Assembly: GCF_003315795.1 (NCBI RefSeq)
Contig: NZ_QMEY01000008.1
Span: 124,001 to 188,000, forward strand
Length of the DNA: 64,000 nucleotides
Direction of reading: 5' to 3'
DNA from: Spongiactinospora rosea
GTDB lineage: Bacteria; Actinomycetota; Actinomycetes; Streptosporangiales; Streptosporangiaceae
Shown: piece after piece, positions 33,901 to 42,710 of the stretch
Position numbering within the stretch: position 1 is the first letter of the stretch
Layout of the letters: every line of letters begins with the position of its first letter
Program-made: the position numbers and the translations under genes
The notes under the pieces: model-generated
Seen by the model: the letters and a program-made list of their open reading frames with translations, nothing else
Databases searched by the model: none
Told to the model about the DNA's origin: nothing

Positions 33901-35084
33901 GCCCGCTCGCCGGGATCACCGTGCTGGACTTCTCGCGGGTGCTGGCCGGGCCGATGGCCACGCAGATCCTCGCCGAGCTGGGCGCCGAGGTGATCAAGAT
34001 CGAGCGGGCCGGCGGCGGGGACGAGTCGCGGCGCTTCGAGCCGCGGCTGCCCGGCGGCGAGAGCGCGTACTTCTTCGCCTTCAACCGCGGCAAGCGCTCG
34101 GTGACGCTCAACCTGAAGAGCCCGCGCGGCCAGGAGATCGCCCGCGGGCTGGCCAAGAACGCCGACATCGTGGTGGAGAACTTCCTGCCCGGCGTGATGG
34201 ACCGGCTCGGGCTCGGGTACGGCGACCTCTCGGCCGCCAACCCCGGCCTGGTGTACATCTCCAACACCGGCTTCGGCCAGGACGGCCCGTACGCCCACCG
34301 CAAGGGGTACGACACCATCTTCCAGGCGCTGTCCGGGATCATGGCGCTCACCGGGCACCCCGGCACCCCGCCCGCCAAGGCCGGGGTCCCCATCTCGGAC
34401 ATGACCTCCGCGCTGTGGATCGCGGTCGCCGCGCTGACCGGCCTGGTCGGCCGGGGCCGCACCGGCCGGGGCGCGCATGTGGACCTCGCTATGATGGACG
34501 TGCAGGTCAGCCTGCTCGCACTGGCCGCCGCCCGGCTGTTCGCGCTGGACGAGGACCCGGTGCGTACCGGCACCGAGCATCCGGGGCGGGTGCCGTCGGC
34601 CGCGTTCGAGTGCGCGGACGGCAGGTGGCTGCACATCAGCGGCAGCGACCAGCACTGGAAGCCGCTGTGCGACGTGCTCGGCCTGCCCGAGCTCGCCGCC
34701 GATCCCGGCCTGGCCGCCAACGCGGGCCGGGTGGCCCAGCGGGCCAGGGTGATGGAGGCGCTCTCGGGCGCCATCGCCGGTCGCGGTCGCGATGAGCTGG
34801 CCGACGCGCTGCGCGCCGCCGACGTACCGGTCGGTGAGGTCAACTCGGTACGCGAGGTGCTGTCGGACCCGCACATCGGCGCACGCGAGATGGTCGGCCA
34901 CATCGAGCATCCCGTGGAGGGCACGTTCCCGGCGCTGCGCACCCCGATACGCATCGACGGCCTGGACCGGCCGCCGCTCGCCGCCCCGCCGCTGCTGGGC
35001 GCGGACACCGACGCGGTGCTCAGCGAGACGCTCGGACTGGATCCGGCGGAGATAGCCCGGCTGCGCGAGGAAGGAACGATCTAG
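33897..35084 (+). CDS. class III (CaiB/BaiF) CoA-transferase
   Basis: The 395-residue protein begins with the family motif LDFSRVLAGPMATQILAELGAEVIK, cut here by the usual Gly/Ala-rich turn, and has VVENFLPGVMDRLGLGYGDL and the catalytic-Asp segment GAHVDLAMMDVQVSLL. It moves CoA from a donor thioester such as succinyl-CoA to a free acid, making the substrate for the neighbouring hydratases and lyase. It is flanked by overlaps of four bases upstream and one base (TAGTG) downstream. Confidence 0.92.
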   Translation: MSPLAGITVLDFSRVLAGPMATQILAELGAEVIKIERAGGGDESRRFEPRLPGGESAYFFAFNRGKRSVTLNLKSPRGQEIARGLAKNADIVVENFLPGVMDRLGLGYGDLSAANPGLVYISNTGFGQDGPYAHRKGYDTIFQALSGIMALTGHPGTPPAKAGVPISDMTSALWIAVAALTGLVGRGRTGRGAHVDLAMMDVQVSLLALAAARLFALDEDPVRTGTEHPGRVPSAAFECADGRWLHISGSDQHWKPLCDVLGLPELAADPGLAANAGRVAQRARVMEALSGAIAGRGRDELADALRAADVPVGEVNSVREVLSDPHIGAREMVGHIEHPVEGTFPALRTPIRIDGLDRPPLAAPPLLGADTDAVLSETLGLDPAEIARLREEGTI

Positions 35085-35941
35085 TGGCCGACATCGTGGA
35101 CGGACCGGTGCTCGTGCGCCACGACGGGAGCGTGGCGCATGTCGTGCTGAACCGCCCGGCCGCGCGCAACGCGCTGAACCTGGCGATGTGCCACCGGCTC
35201 CGCGAGGTGTTCGAGGACCTGGACTCCGACCCGGACGTGCGCGTGGTGCTGCTGAGCGCGAACGGCCCGGCCTTCTGCGCCGGGGCCGACCTCAAGGAGC
35301 GCCACGGCCACGACGCCGCGTGGGTGCGCCGCAGGCGGCTGGCCTCCTTCGCCGCCTACGAGACCATCGAGCGGTGCGCCAAGCCGGTGGTCGCCCTGGT
35401 CCGGGGGCCGGTCGTGGGCTCGGGCGGGGAGATCGCGATGAGCTGCGACTTCATCATCGCCGGGGACGACACCACGTTCCGGTTCCCTGAGCCGCACCGC
35501 GGCACGGTGGGGGCCACGCAGCGGTTGCAGCGGGTGATCGGCCGCAGCCGGGCCAAGGAGCTGCTGTTCACCGCGCGTGTCATGGACGTGCGCGAGGCCG
35601 CGGCGACCGGCCTGGTGGCGCGGGTCGTACCGGCCGATGACCTGCTCGCCGAGGGCGCGCGGACGGCCGAGACGATCGCGAGCGCGCCCCCGCTGTCGAT
35701 CCGGCTGACCAAGCAGGCGGTGGACCTGGGCTCGGAGACCGACCTCGGCAACGGCATCCGGATCGAGATGGCCGCCATCGAGCGCTGCCTGGCCGACGGC
35801 GGTACGTCCCTGGACCGCCGCCCGCCCGATGTCCGCACCGGTCAGGGCCTCCCGGCGAAGTCGTCGAACGACCAACTATATTCCGGACAAAGGGGACCTT
35901 CTACGCCTTCCCTGGACGGCGCCCGAGGAGGAGACCAGTGA
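35084..35941 (+). CDS. enoyl-CoA hydratase/isomerase family protein 2, with long C-terminal tail
   Basis: The 285-residue crotonase has oxyanion segments GPAFCAGADLKERHG and GPVVGSGGEIAMSCDF and the acidic FRFPEPHRGTVGATQR. The conserved fold ends near LDRRPPDV, after which about 35 residues of Ser/Gly-rich, low-similarity sequence run through what looks like an intergenic region, up to the next gene's ribosome site. The ancestral stop may have been lost. GTG 35084 overlaps the preceding stop by one base. Confidence 0.9.
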   Translation: MADIVDGPVLVRHDGSVAHVVLNRPAARNALNLAMCHRLREVFEDLDSDPDVRVVLLSANGPAFCAGADLKERHGHDAAWVRRRRLASFAAYETIERCAKPVVALVRGPVVGSGGEIAMSCDFIIAGDDTTFRFPEPHRGTVGATQRLQRVIGRSRAKELLFTARVMDVREAAATGLVARVVPADDLLAEGARTAETIASAPPLSIRLTKQAVDLGSETDLGNGIRIEMAAIERCLADGGTSLDRRPPDVRTGQGLPAKSSNDQLYSGQRGPSTPSLDGARGGDQ

Positions 35942-37599
35942 CCATGACGCAGTCCGCCGCCGGGCCGGTGACCGGCGTGCTCTCCCCCGCCGACCTCGCC
36001 GCGGCCTGCCCGCTGACCGCCGACGCCGCGCTGCACCGGGCCGCGGTGACCGGCGGCGAGGTGGAGGCCGTCGTGACGCCGCGGGAGCGGATCACCTACG
36101 GCGAACTGGCCGAAGAGGTGGCCGCCATCCGGGCCGCGCTCGCCGCCACCGGGATCGGCCGGGGCGACCACGTCGCCGTCTGCCTCGGCAACGGGCCGCG
36201 CTGGGTGGCCCTGTTCATCGCGATCGGCTCGCTGGGCGCGGTCACCGTCCCGGTCAACACCCGGCTGCGCGCCGACGAGATGGCGTACGTGCTGCGGCAG
36301 TCGCGGGCCCGCACGCTGTTCGTCGCCGACCGGTTCCTCAAGATCGACTTCATCGGGATGCTGCGCGAGATCTGTCCCGGCGTGGACTCCGCGCTGCCCG
36401 ATCCCGCGCTGCCCGGCCTGAGCTCGGTCGTCGTGATCGGCGACGACGTACCGGCCGCGGCGACCCGCTGGGCCGACTTCCTGGCCGGTGCGACCGGGCC
36501 GGTGCCGCCCGCCTCCGAGCCGGACGACGTACTGCTCATCCAGTACACCTCGGGCACCACGTCCTATCCCAAGGGCGTCCTGCTCACCCACCGCAACATG
36601 TGCGCGGACGCGTACTTCTCCGGCGGGCGGCTCGGCCTGCGGGCCGGGGACCGCTTCCACAGCGCCCGGCCGTTCTTCCACGCGGCGGGCAGCACGCTGT
36701 CGGTGCTGGCCAGCGTCCAGCACGTGACCACGCTGGTCACCATGGACCGGTTCGAGCCCGGCGAGGCGCTGCGGATCATGGAGGCGGAGCGCTGCACGCA
36801 CTTCGCCGGCAACGACACCATCGCGCTGATGCTGCTCAACCACCCCGACCGGCCGCGCCGCAGGCTGGTGCTGCGCGGGGCCTGGGCCGCCGCCTCGCCC
36901 ACCGTGGTACGCCGGATCGTGGCCGAGCTCGGGGCGACGGAGTGCGTCGTCGGCTACGGCCTGTCCGAGGCGTCGCCCAACGTCGCGCAGTCGGCCTGGT
37001 GGGAGCCCGAAGAGGTGCGGGTCTCCGGCCGGATGCTGCCGGAGCCGGGCGTCGAGGTACGGATCAGGGACCTGGAGAGCGGCGAGGACTGCCCGCCCGG
37101 CCGCCCCGGCGAGATTCTGGTGCGCGGCTGGAACGTGATGCGGGGCTACTACGAGATGCCCGAGGAGACCCGGGCGGCGCTGTCCGCGGACGGCTGGCTG
37201 TCCACCGGCGACCTCGGCACGCTCGGCCCGGACGGCCGGCTGGAGTTCGTCGGCCGGGCCAAGGACCTGATCAGGGTGGGCGGCGAGAACGTGGCCCCGG
37301 CCGAGGTCGAGGACGTGCTGCACCACCACCCGCAGATCCGGCTGGCGGCGGTCGTCGGCGTGCCGGACCCGCGGCTGATGGAGGTGCCGTTCGCGTTCGT
37401 GGTGCTGAAGGAGGACTGCCGGGCCGAGCCCGAGGAGATCCTGGACTGGCTGCGCGAACGGCTGGCCGGGTTCAAGGTCCCCCGGCACCTGCGGGTGATC
37501 TCCGGCTTCGAGCAGATCGGCATGACCGCCAGCTCCAAGGTGCAGAAGCGGCATCTCGCCGCGTACGCGGAGCGGCTGCTCGCCGGTGAGGACCGGTGA
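35938..37599 (+). CDS. acyl-CoA synthetase (AMP-forming) 1
   Basis: The 553-residue adenylate-forming enzyme has the P-loop YTSGTTSYPKGVLLTH, the A5 region GYGLSEASPN, STGDLGTLGPDGRLEFVGRA and KDLIRVGGENVAPAEVE, and the C-terminal catalytic Lys in TASSKVQKRHL. It activates a carboxylic acid to its CoA thioester, probably the entry step of this operon. GTG 35938 fits GGAGG spacing and overlaps the previous stop; ATG 35944 is the alternative. Confidence 0.93.
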   Translation: MTMTQSAAGPVTGVLSPADLAAACPLTADAALHRAAVTGGEVEAVVTPRERITYGELAEEVAAIRAALAATGIGRGDHVAVCLGNGPRWVALFIAIGSLGAVTVPVNTRLRADEMAYVLRQSRARTLFVADRFLKIDFIGMLREICPGVDSALPDPALPGLSSVVVIGDDVPAAATRWADFLAGATGPVPPASEPDDVLLIQYTSGTTSYPKGVLLTHRNMCADAYFSGGRLGLRAGDRFHSARPFFHAAGSTLSVLASVQHVTTLVTMDRFEPGEALRIMEAERCTHFAGNDTIALMLLNHPDRPRRRLVLRGAWAAASPTVVRRIVAELGATECVVGYGLSEASPNVAQSAWWEPEEVRVSGRMLPEPGVEVRIRDLESGEDCPPGRPGEILVRGWNVMRGYYEMPEETRAALSADGWLSTGDLGTLGPDGRLEFVGRAKDLIRVGGENVAPAEVEDVLHHHPQIRLAAVVGVPDPRLMEVPFAFVVLKEDCRAEPEEILDWLRERLAGFKVPRHLRVISGFEQIGMTASSKVQKRHLAAYAERLLAGEDR

Positions 37600-38576
37600 G
37601 CCCGTCCGGCGGGCCGCGGATCGAGACCCCCGTCACCCGGCTGCTCGGCATCGACCTGCCCATCGTGCAGGCGGGCATGTCGTGGGCCTCCTCGTGCGCC
37701 GAACTCCCGATCGCGGTGTCCAACGCGGGCGGCCTCGGCGTGATCGCCGCCGGGCCGATGCGCCTGCCGGACCTGACCCGCGCGATCGAGCAGATCCGGG
37801 AGGGCACCGACCGGCCGTTCGCGGTGAACCTCCCGCTGTACCGGCGGGGCGCCGAGGAGGTCATGGACCTCCTCGCCGGGATGGACATCCCGGTGCTGAT
37901 CGCCTCCCAGGGCGGGCCGCGCCGGTACCTGAGCAGGTTCAAGGACCGCGGCACGCTGTGCCTGCACGTCGTCGCGGGCGAGGAGCACGCGCGCAAGGCA
38001 CTGGACGCGGGGGTGGACGGACTCGTCGTCGTCGGCGGCGAGGCCGGTGGCCACCCCCCGGCCGCCCTGGTGTCCACGCTCGTCATGGTCAGGGCCGTGG
38101 CCAAGTTCGCGCCCGGCACCCCCCTCATCGCCTCCGGCGGCCTCGCCGACGGCGCGGGCCTCGCCGCCGCCCTGGCCCTCGGGGCGGGCGCCGCGCAGTT
38201 CGGCACCCGCTTCCTGGCCAGCGCGGAGTCCTGCCTGCACCCGGCCTACAAGACCGCGGTGGTGGCCGCGGGCGTCGGCGACACCCTCACCGTGGGCCGC
38301 GACCTCGGCGTGATCCGGGTCCTCGCCAACGACTTCGCCGCCCGCATGGCCGAACTCGAACACGGCGGTGCCGACATGGACAAACGCCGCGCCCACTTCA
38401 CCTCCACCACCCTCCGCGCCGCCGCCCTGGAGGGCGACGTGGCCGCAGGCAAGGTAGAGGCGGGCCAGTCAGCGGGCCTGATCGACTCCATCCTCCCCGC
38501 CGCCGAGATCGTCCACCGCCTGGTCACCGAGTACGCCGCCACCGTGGCCGGACTGCCCCCCGTGCAACACCCGTGA
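37596..38576 (+). CDS. nitronate monooxygenase / 2-nitropropane dioxygenase-like flavoprotein
   Basis: The 326-residue FMN-dependent TIM barrel has AGMSWASSCAELPIAVSNAGG at the FMN phosphate end, split here by its usual turn, LIASQGGPRRYL, and GGEAGGHPPAALVS with the catalytic His. It oxidises alkyl nitronates or, in some relatives, reduces enoyl substrates (FabK-like). It closes the acyl-CoA operon with a four-base overlap. Its presence suggests detoxification of a nitro or nitronate compound such as 3-nitropropionate, or an enoyl reduction step. Confidence 0.88.
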   Translation: MSPSGGPRIETPVTRLLGIDLPIVQAGMSWASSCAELPIAVSNAGGLGVIAAGPMRLPDLTRAIEQIREGTDRPFAVNLPLYRRGAEEVMDLLAGMDIPVLIASQGGPRRYLSRFKDRGTLCLHVVAGEEHARKALDAGVDGLVVVGGEAGGHPPAALVSTLVMVRAVAKFAPGTPLIASGGLADGAGLAAALALGAGAAQFGTRFLASAESCLHPAYKTAVVAAGVGDTLTVGRDLGVIRVLANDFAARMAELEHGGADMDKRRAHFTSTTLRAAALEGDVAAGKVEAGQSAGLIDSILPAAEIVHRLVTEYAATVAGLPPVQHP

Positions 38577-38582
38577 TTCGGC

Positions 38583-39722
38583 TCATCCGCGCAGGTGGAC
38601 TGGGAGGGTGGTGAGGCGGGTTCCCTGGATGCCGCCGAGTCCGGATTGGCGTAGGTCGGTGTGCGGGACGGCGAGGCGGGCGTGAGGGAAGTCGGTCAGT
38701 AGCACTTCGGCGACGGCTCGCAGTTCCACCAGGGCCAGGTGGGCGCCGGTGCAGTAGTGCGGGCCCGCGCCGAACGCGAGGCCGGGGCCGATCGTCCGGT
38801 CCGGGGCGGTGTTGATGCCCTGGATGTCGATGAGCAGGGGTGTCCGCGCGGGCAGGCGTACACCGGCCAGTTCGATCTCGGCGCTGGTGAACCGCCACAG
38901 GCTGAAGGGCGCCGGGGAGTGCTCGCGCAGGGTTTCGCGTACGAGGGCGTCCAGTCCGGCCGTGTCCGGCCTCGCGTCGTCGCGGCCGAGCAGGCGGGCG
39001 ATCAGGAAGCCGAGCGACGGGTCGGTGGTGAGCTGACCCGCGTAGATCAACGTGAAGATCAGGTAGTGCAGGTCCGATTCGGTGATCTCACCGGGCACCC
39101 GGTCGCGCAGTTCGGCGGCCACGCCCTCCGCGCCCTCCTCCAGCGCGGCGGCGGCCAGTTCGCCGAACGCGGCCATCGCCCGCCCGATCTCCTCCGGATC
39201 GTCGGCGTACATCCCCCGGCACGCGGCGATGGCCTGATCGACGCGGTCCAGCGGTACGCCGAGCACGTCGCACACCACCGTCAGCGGGTACCGGATGGTG
39301 AAGTCGGCCACCAGGTCGGTCATCTCGCCCGCGTCGGCGCACGCGGTGAGCAGGTCGTGGGCGATCTGCCGGAACCGCTCGGCGTGGCCGCCCATCCGCC
39401 GGGCGGTGAACAGCGGCGCGTGCGCCTGGCGCAGCCGGGTGTGGGCCGGGCCATCCAGCGTGGTGAGCGAGACCTGATCGGCGGCGGCCGGTTCCAGGCC
39501 CGCCGTCCACCGGTCCCAGCCGGGCGGCGCCTGGGCGGGGTCCTTGACCACCTGCGGGTGGACGAGCACCTGTCGGGCGAGGACGTCATCGGTGATGATC
39601 CACACCGGTCCCCCGGCGGGAGCCTCGAACCGCACGATCGGCCCGGCGGCGCGCAGCGCGGCGCGGGCGGGGTGGGGTTCGTCAATGCCGCGTACGGCGG
39701 GGGCGAACGGGTCGGTGGTCAT
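38583..39722 (-). CDS. cytochrome P450 with atypical I-helix
   Basis: The 379-residue soluble bacterial P450 has the haem-thiolate loop FGAGPHYCTGAHLA (Cys324) and the K-helix ExxR in ALVRETLREHS. The I-helix, normally AGxE/DTT, reads A228-G-Q-L231-T-T-D, so the conserved acid of the acid-alcohol pair is Leu, with an Asp two places after the first Thr. This may alter proton delivery. ATG 39722 overlaps the transporter stop (ATGA), so the two genes form an operon. No ferredoxin gene is adjacent. The substrate is unknown. Confidence 0.93.
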   Translation of the reverse strand: MTTDPFAPAVRGIDEPHPARAALRAAGPIVRFEAPAGGPVWIITDDVLARQVLVHPQVVKDPAQAPPGWDRWTAGLEPAAADQVSLTTLDGPAHTRLRQAHAPLFTARRMGGHAERFRQIAHDLLTACADAGEMTDLVADFTIRYPLTVVCDVLGVPLDRVDQAIAACRGMYADDPEEIGRAMAAFGELAAAALEEGAEGVAAELRDRVPGEITESDLHYLIFTLIYAGQLTTDPSLGFLIARLLGRDDARPDTAGLDALVRETLREHSPAPFSLWRFTSAEIELAGVRLPARTPLLIDIQGINTAPDRTIGPGLAFGAGPHYCTGAHLALVELRAVAEVLLTDFPHARLAVPHTDLRQSGLGGIQGTRLTTLPVHLRG

Positions 39723-41158
39723 GGGGTCTCCTTTTCTGGGCGGGGCAGCAGGGACATCAGGGCGGCGGCGGTGCAATAGCAGGCGATCTGCCAGGGCAGG
39801 ATCGTGGCGAGGGCGTCGGTGTAGGCGGCCGGGCCGGGGGGTGCGGTGTCCAGGCGGGCGAAGAACAGCGCGCCGAGTACGGCGACGCCGAGTGCGCCGC
39901 CGAGTTGGGTGACGGTGTTGAGCACGCCGCCCGCGGCTCCGGCGTCCTTTCCCGGCACCCCGGCGAGTACGACGTTGATCAGGGAGGGCGCGGTGAGCCC
40001 GAGGCCCGCGCCGCCCAGGAACAGCGGTACGGCCAGGGCCCACGAGGACGGCTCGCCGCCGCGTACCAGTACCAGCAGGACGACCTGGGACCCCGCCAGG
40101 ACCAGCGCCCCGGAGGCCGGCAGCGCGCGGCCCGCGCGACCGGCGAGGGCCGCGCCCACCCCCGAGGTGAGGATGGACCCGATCGCGTACGGCAGGATCA
40201 CCAGGCCGGTCTCCAGCGCGCCGCGCCCCGTACCGGCCTGGAGGTAGAGGGACAGCAGCAGGAAGAAGGACCCGAGCGCGCCGAAGAACAGCAGGCAGAC
40301 CGCCAGCCCGGCACTGAAGGCGCGGACGCGCAGCAGCGCCGGGTCGAAGATCGGCTGCCCGCCGCGCGCGGCGCGCCGCCGTTCCACGGCGAGGAAGAGC
40401 GCGCCGACCGGGACGGCGCAGGCCAGGAGGGCGAACCCCCACCATGGCCAGCCCCAGTCGCGGCCCTGGACCAGGGGCAGGAGCAGCAGTACGGCGGCGA
40501 GCGCGGCGAGCGCCGCGCCGGGCAGGTCCAGCCGCGATCCGCCCGGCGCGCGTGACTCGGGCATGAACCGGCCGCCGACGGCCAGCGCGAGGACCGCGAT
40601 CGGCAGGTTGACCCAGAAGATCGCCCGCCAGCCCAGTCCGAACGGGTCGGCCTCGACCAGGACGCCGCCGAGCAGCGGCCCGGCCACCGACGCCAGGCCC
40701 AGCACGGCTCCGTAGGCCCCGAGCGCCCGCGCCCGCGCGGCGGGCGCGAAAGAGGCCCGGATGACGCCGAACACCTGCGGGATCATCAGCCCACCGGCCA
40801 GCCCCTGGGCGATCCGCATGCCGATCAGCAGGTCGGGCGACGTGGCCAGCCCGCACCCCGCCGAGGCCAGCGCGAACGCGGCCAGCCCGAGCAGGAAGAC
40901 CCGGCGCCGGCCGAACTGGTCGCCGATCCGGCCGCCGGTGATCAGGCCCGCGCCGATGGCGAGCGGGTATCCGGCGATCGTCCATTGCAGCGCGGCCTCT
41001 CCGGCGCGCAGGTCGGCGGCGATGGCGGGGGCCGCGACGCTGACGATGGTGGCGTCCAGGAGTTCCATGAAGGACGCGAGGAGGACCGCGGCGAGCACGA
41101 GGCCCGCCGCGCGCCCGGTCAACTGGGGCGGAGAGCTCGTATCAGTGGTGGTGGTCAT
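39719..41158 (-). CDS. DHA2-family MFS drug exporter (14 TM)
   Basis: The 479-residue protein has about 14 hydrophobic segments and the DHA2 signatures LDATIVSVAAPAIAADL in the first helix, GRIGDQFGRRRVFL in loop 2-3 and GLASVAGPLLGGVLVE (motif C of antiporters). It would expel a drug-like compound using the proton gradient. It is the first gene of an operon with the P450 and is divergent from a MarR gene, with three palindromic operators between them; this is the usual design of a ligand-induced efflux and detoxification unit. Confidence 0.93.
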   Translation of the reverse strand: MTTTTDTSSPPQLTGRAAGLVLAAVLLASFMELLDATIVSVAAPAIAADLRAGEAALQWTIAGYPLAIGAGLITGGRIGDQFGRRRVFLLGLAAFALASAGCGLATSPDLLIGMRIAQGLAGGLMIPQVFGVIRASFAPAARARALGAYGAVLGLASVAGPLLGGVLVEADPFGLGWRAIFWVNLPIAVLALAVGGRFMPESRAPGGSRLDLPGAALAALAAVLLLLPLVQGRDWGWPWWGFALLACAVPVGALFLAVERRRAARGGQPIFDPALLRVRAFSAGLAVCLLFFGALGSFFLLLSLYLQAGTGRGALETGLVILPYAIGSILTSGVGAALAGRAGRALPASGALVLAGSQVVLLVLVRGGEPSSWALAVPLFLGGAGLGLTAPSLINVVLAGVPGKDAGAAGGVLNTVTQLGGALGVAVLGALFFARLDTAPPGPAAYTDALATILPWQIACYCTAAALMSLLPRPEKETP

Positions 41159-41197
41159 GCTTGGAGTGCGCTCCTCGCATCGGTGCGGTAAAATTAG

Positions 41198-41262
41198 CTG
41201 CGCGACACAGTTACTGCGTCACGCAGCGACTATACCGGATATTTCGCTGCGCGACGCAGCGA
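41198..41262. promoter_or_regulatory. three tandem palindromes CTGCG-N3-CGCAG (MarR operators)
   Basis: Site 1 (41198-41210) is CTGCG-CGA-CACAG with one mismatch, site 2 (41214-41226) is CTGCG-TCA-CGCAG, and site 3 (41244-41262) extends to TCGCTGCG-CGA-CGCAGCGA. They fill the short divergent region between the exporter and MarR genes. Their centres are 16 and 33 bases apart, so they should bind several MarR dimers and shut both promoters. Confidence 0.75.
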
Positions 41263-41282
41263 TCGGTTGGAGGGACGGCACC

Positions 41283-41750
41283 GTGGCGGCGACGAACGAG
41301 GACCGGGCGGCCCTGCTCGGCGAGCTGGTCACGCGTTCCATACCGGGCTGGGCGATCGCGGTCGTGCAGCTCAACAGCGCCGTCGCGAGCCGGCTGGGGG
41401 TCACCGACACCGACGTGCTGTGCCTGCACGTGCTCGACCGGTACGGCCCGGCCACCCCCGGCGTCCTGGCCAAGCGGGTCAACCTCACCACCGGATCGGC
41501 CTCGCGCATGATCGACCGGCTGGTGGCCGCCGGGTGCGTCCGCCGGGTGCCCGACCCCGCCGACCGCAGGCGGGTGCTCATCGAGCCCACCCAGGAGGGC
41601 CGGGACCGGGCCACGACCGCCTACGCCGGGCTGGTCGCCCGCACCCGCGAGGAACTGGCCGGGTACACCGACGAGGAGCTGCGCACGCTCGTGCGGTTCA
41701 TGGCGGCGGCCGAGCGCGACACCGCCGCCGAGGCCCAGCTCTTCAAGTGA
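41283..41750 (+). CDS. MarR-family regulator of the exporter/P450 operon
   Basis: The 155-residue winged-helix protein has the HTH PGVLAKRVNLTTGSASRMID and the wing RRVPDPADRRRVLIEPT, typical of MarR proteins. GTG 41283 follows GGAGGG eight bases upstream. It faces the DHA2 exporter gene across three palindromes and is very likely their repressor and its own. The stop codon coincides with the start of a degenerate repeat. Confidence 0.9.
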   Translation: MAATNEDRAALLGELVTRSIPGWAIAVVQLNSAVASRLGVTDTDVLCLHVLDRYGPATPGVLAKRVNLTTGSASRMIDRLVAAGCVRRVPDPADRRRVLIEPTQEGRDRATTAYAGLVARTREELAGYTDEELRTLVRFMAAAERDTAAEAQLFK

Positions 41751-42019
41751 ACCTTTTCGACCTCAGGTTCCAGAGGCGGCAGGCGAGCCGCCCTATCCGC
41801 ATGACCTGGCGTCCAGTCGCGCCAGGCTCGGCCCGCGCCTGCGGCTTTTCCGTTCTGGACGCTCTCATTGAACCTTTTTCAACCTCAGATTCCCTGGTCA
41901 GAGGCGGTAAGCGAGATGCCGTATCCGCGTGACCAGGCATCCTGCCAGGACACCAGCCCCGGTCCGATCCCGGCGGAGGCACCCCTGACCTGGTCCAGGC
42001 GACCGGTTGAAAAAGGTTC
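41749..42019. repeat. degenerate direct repeats with an inverted end, non-coding
   Basis: Unit A (41749-41814) and unit B (41870-41942) are imperfect direct repeats that both begin GAACCTTTT, continue with a CCTCAG box, an AGAGGCGG box and a TATCCGC box, and end near GCGTCC/GCATCC. The first 15 bases of unit B (41870-41884) recur as an exact inverted copy at 42005-42019. The remaining bases to 42323 hold no gene-like frame. This may be a decayed MITE or a structured RNA; no transposase is present. Confidence 0.6.
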
Positions 42020-42323
42020 ATTGGGCATTCCTGTCGTCCAGATTTACAGGAATTGGCCGCTTTTCCCGGGAATTGACCGGAGATGGCGGAGGATCTGCGG
42101 TAAATCGGTCTGCGCCAGGGCTGCCGGTTCCCGGCTCCGGCCCGGCGGCGGCCCGGGTGCGATTCGCCGTCACCGCGCGCGGGTAGCGAAGTGATTGAGT
42201 CCCGCACGAGCGAACACAAGCGAAATCGTGATGAATGGCCGGCGCCGTCGCCGGGCGCGTCCGGCGGTCATGCGGACGACGGATGGCCGCAACCGGACCG
42301 GCCGGCACTGGCAGGTGATCGGC

Positions 42324-42671
42324 ATGGGATTGTCCAGATACGAGCAGCGGGCGCTACGGGAGATCGAGCGCTGGTTCCACCGCACCGACCCCGACCTCGC
42401 CATCGCCATGTCCGACCTGCCGTCCGGCGCGGGCCCGCCCGGCGAGATCGCCCGCGACCAGGCCGGTGACGACGTGACCGGCCGGGAGCTGACGATGGTG
42501 GCGCTGGCCATGCTGGCGTTCGTCCTGCTGCTGACGGGCGTCACGGTGTACGCCTCGCGCCCCTCCTGCATCCCGCCGCGCAGCGGGCCGGGCGCCTCGG
42601 GCGCCACCCTGGCCCGGCCCGCCGAGTCCCCCGCCCCCCGCTACGCCATGGGCGGCCTCTGCCACCGCTGA
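42324..42671 (+). CDS. DUF3040-like small membrane protein
   Basis: The 115-residue protein starts with the DUF3040 motif MGLSRYEQRALREIERWF and has one clear membrane segment (LTMVALAMLAFVLLLTGVTVY), followed by a Pro/Ser-rich tail. Most DUF3040 proteins have two membrane segments, so this is a shorter variant. ATG 42324 has AGGTGA six bases upstream and fits the family start; the in-frame region upstream is Arg-rich and not family-like. The function of the family is unknown. Confidence 0.75.
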   Translation: MGLSRYEQRALREIERWFHRTDPDLAIAMSDLPSGAGPPGEIARDQAGDDVTGRELTMVALAMLAFVLLLTGVTVYASRPSCIPPRSGPGASGATLARPAESPAPRYAMGGLCHR

Positions 42672-42710
42672 CCCCCTTCGCGACGGGCGGCATTGACGAA
42701 AGTCAACACC

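Noticed and set aside
38583..41158. P450 plus exporter as a biosynthetic gene cluster
   Set aside because: There is no core biosynthetic enzyme next to them; the MarR/exporter layout fits detoxification better.
41868..42194. Open frames of about 100 codons in the repeat region on both strands
   Set aside because: They have no ribosome site, no recognisable domain and cross the repeat units; high G+C alone keeps frames open.
42693..42706. TTGAC-GAAA-GTCAA hairpin between convergent DUF3040 and DUF2252 genes
   Set aside because: The five-base A/T-containing stem is too weak in this genome to call a terminator.
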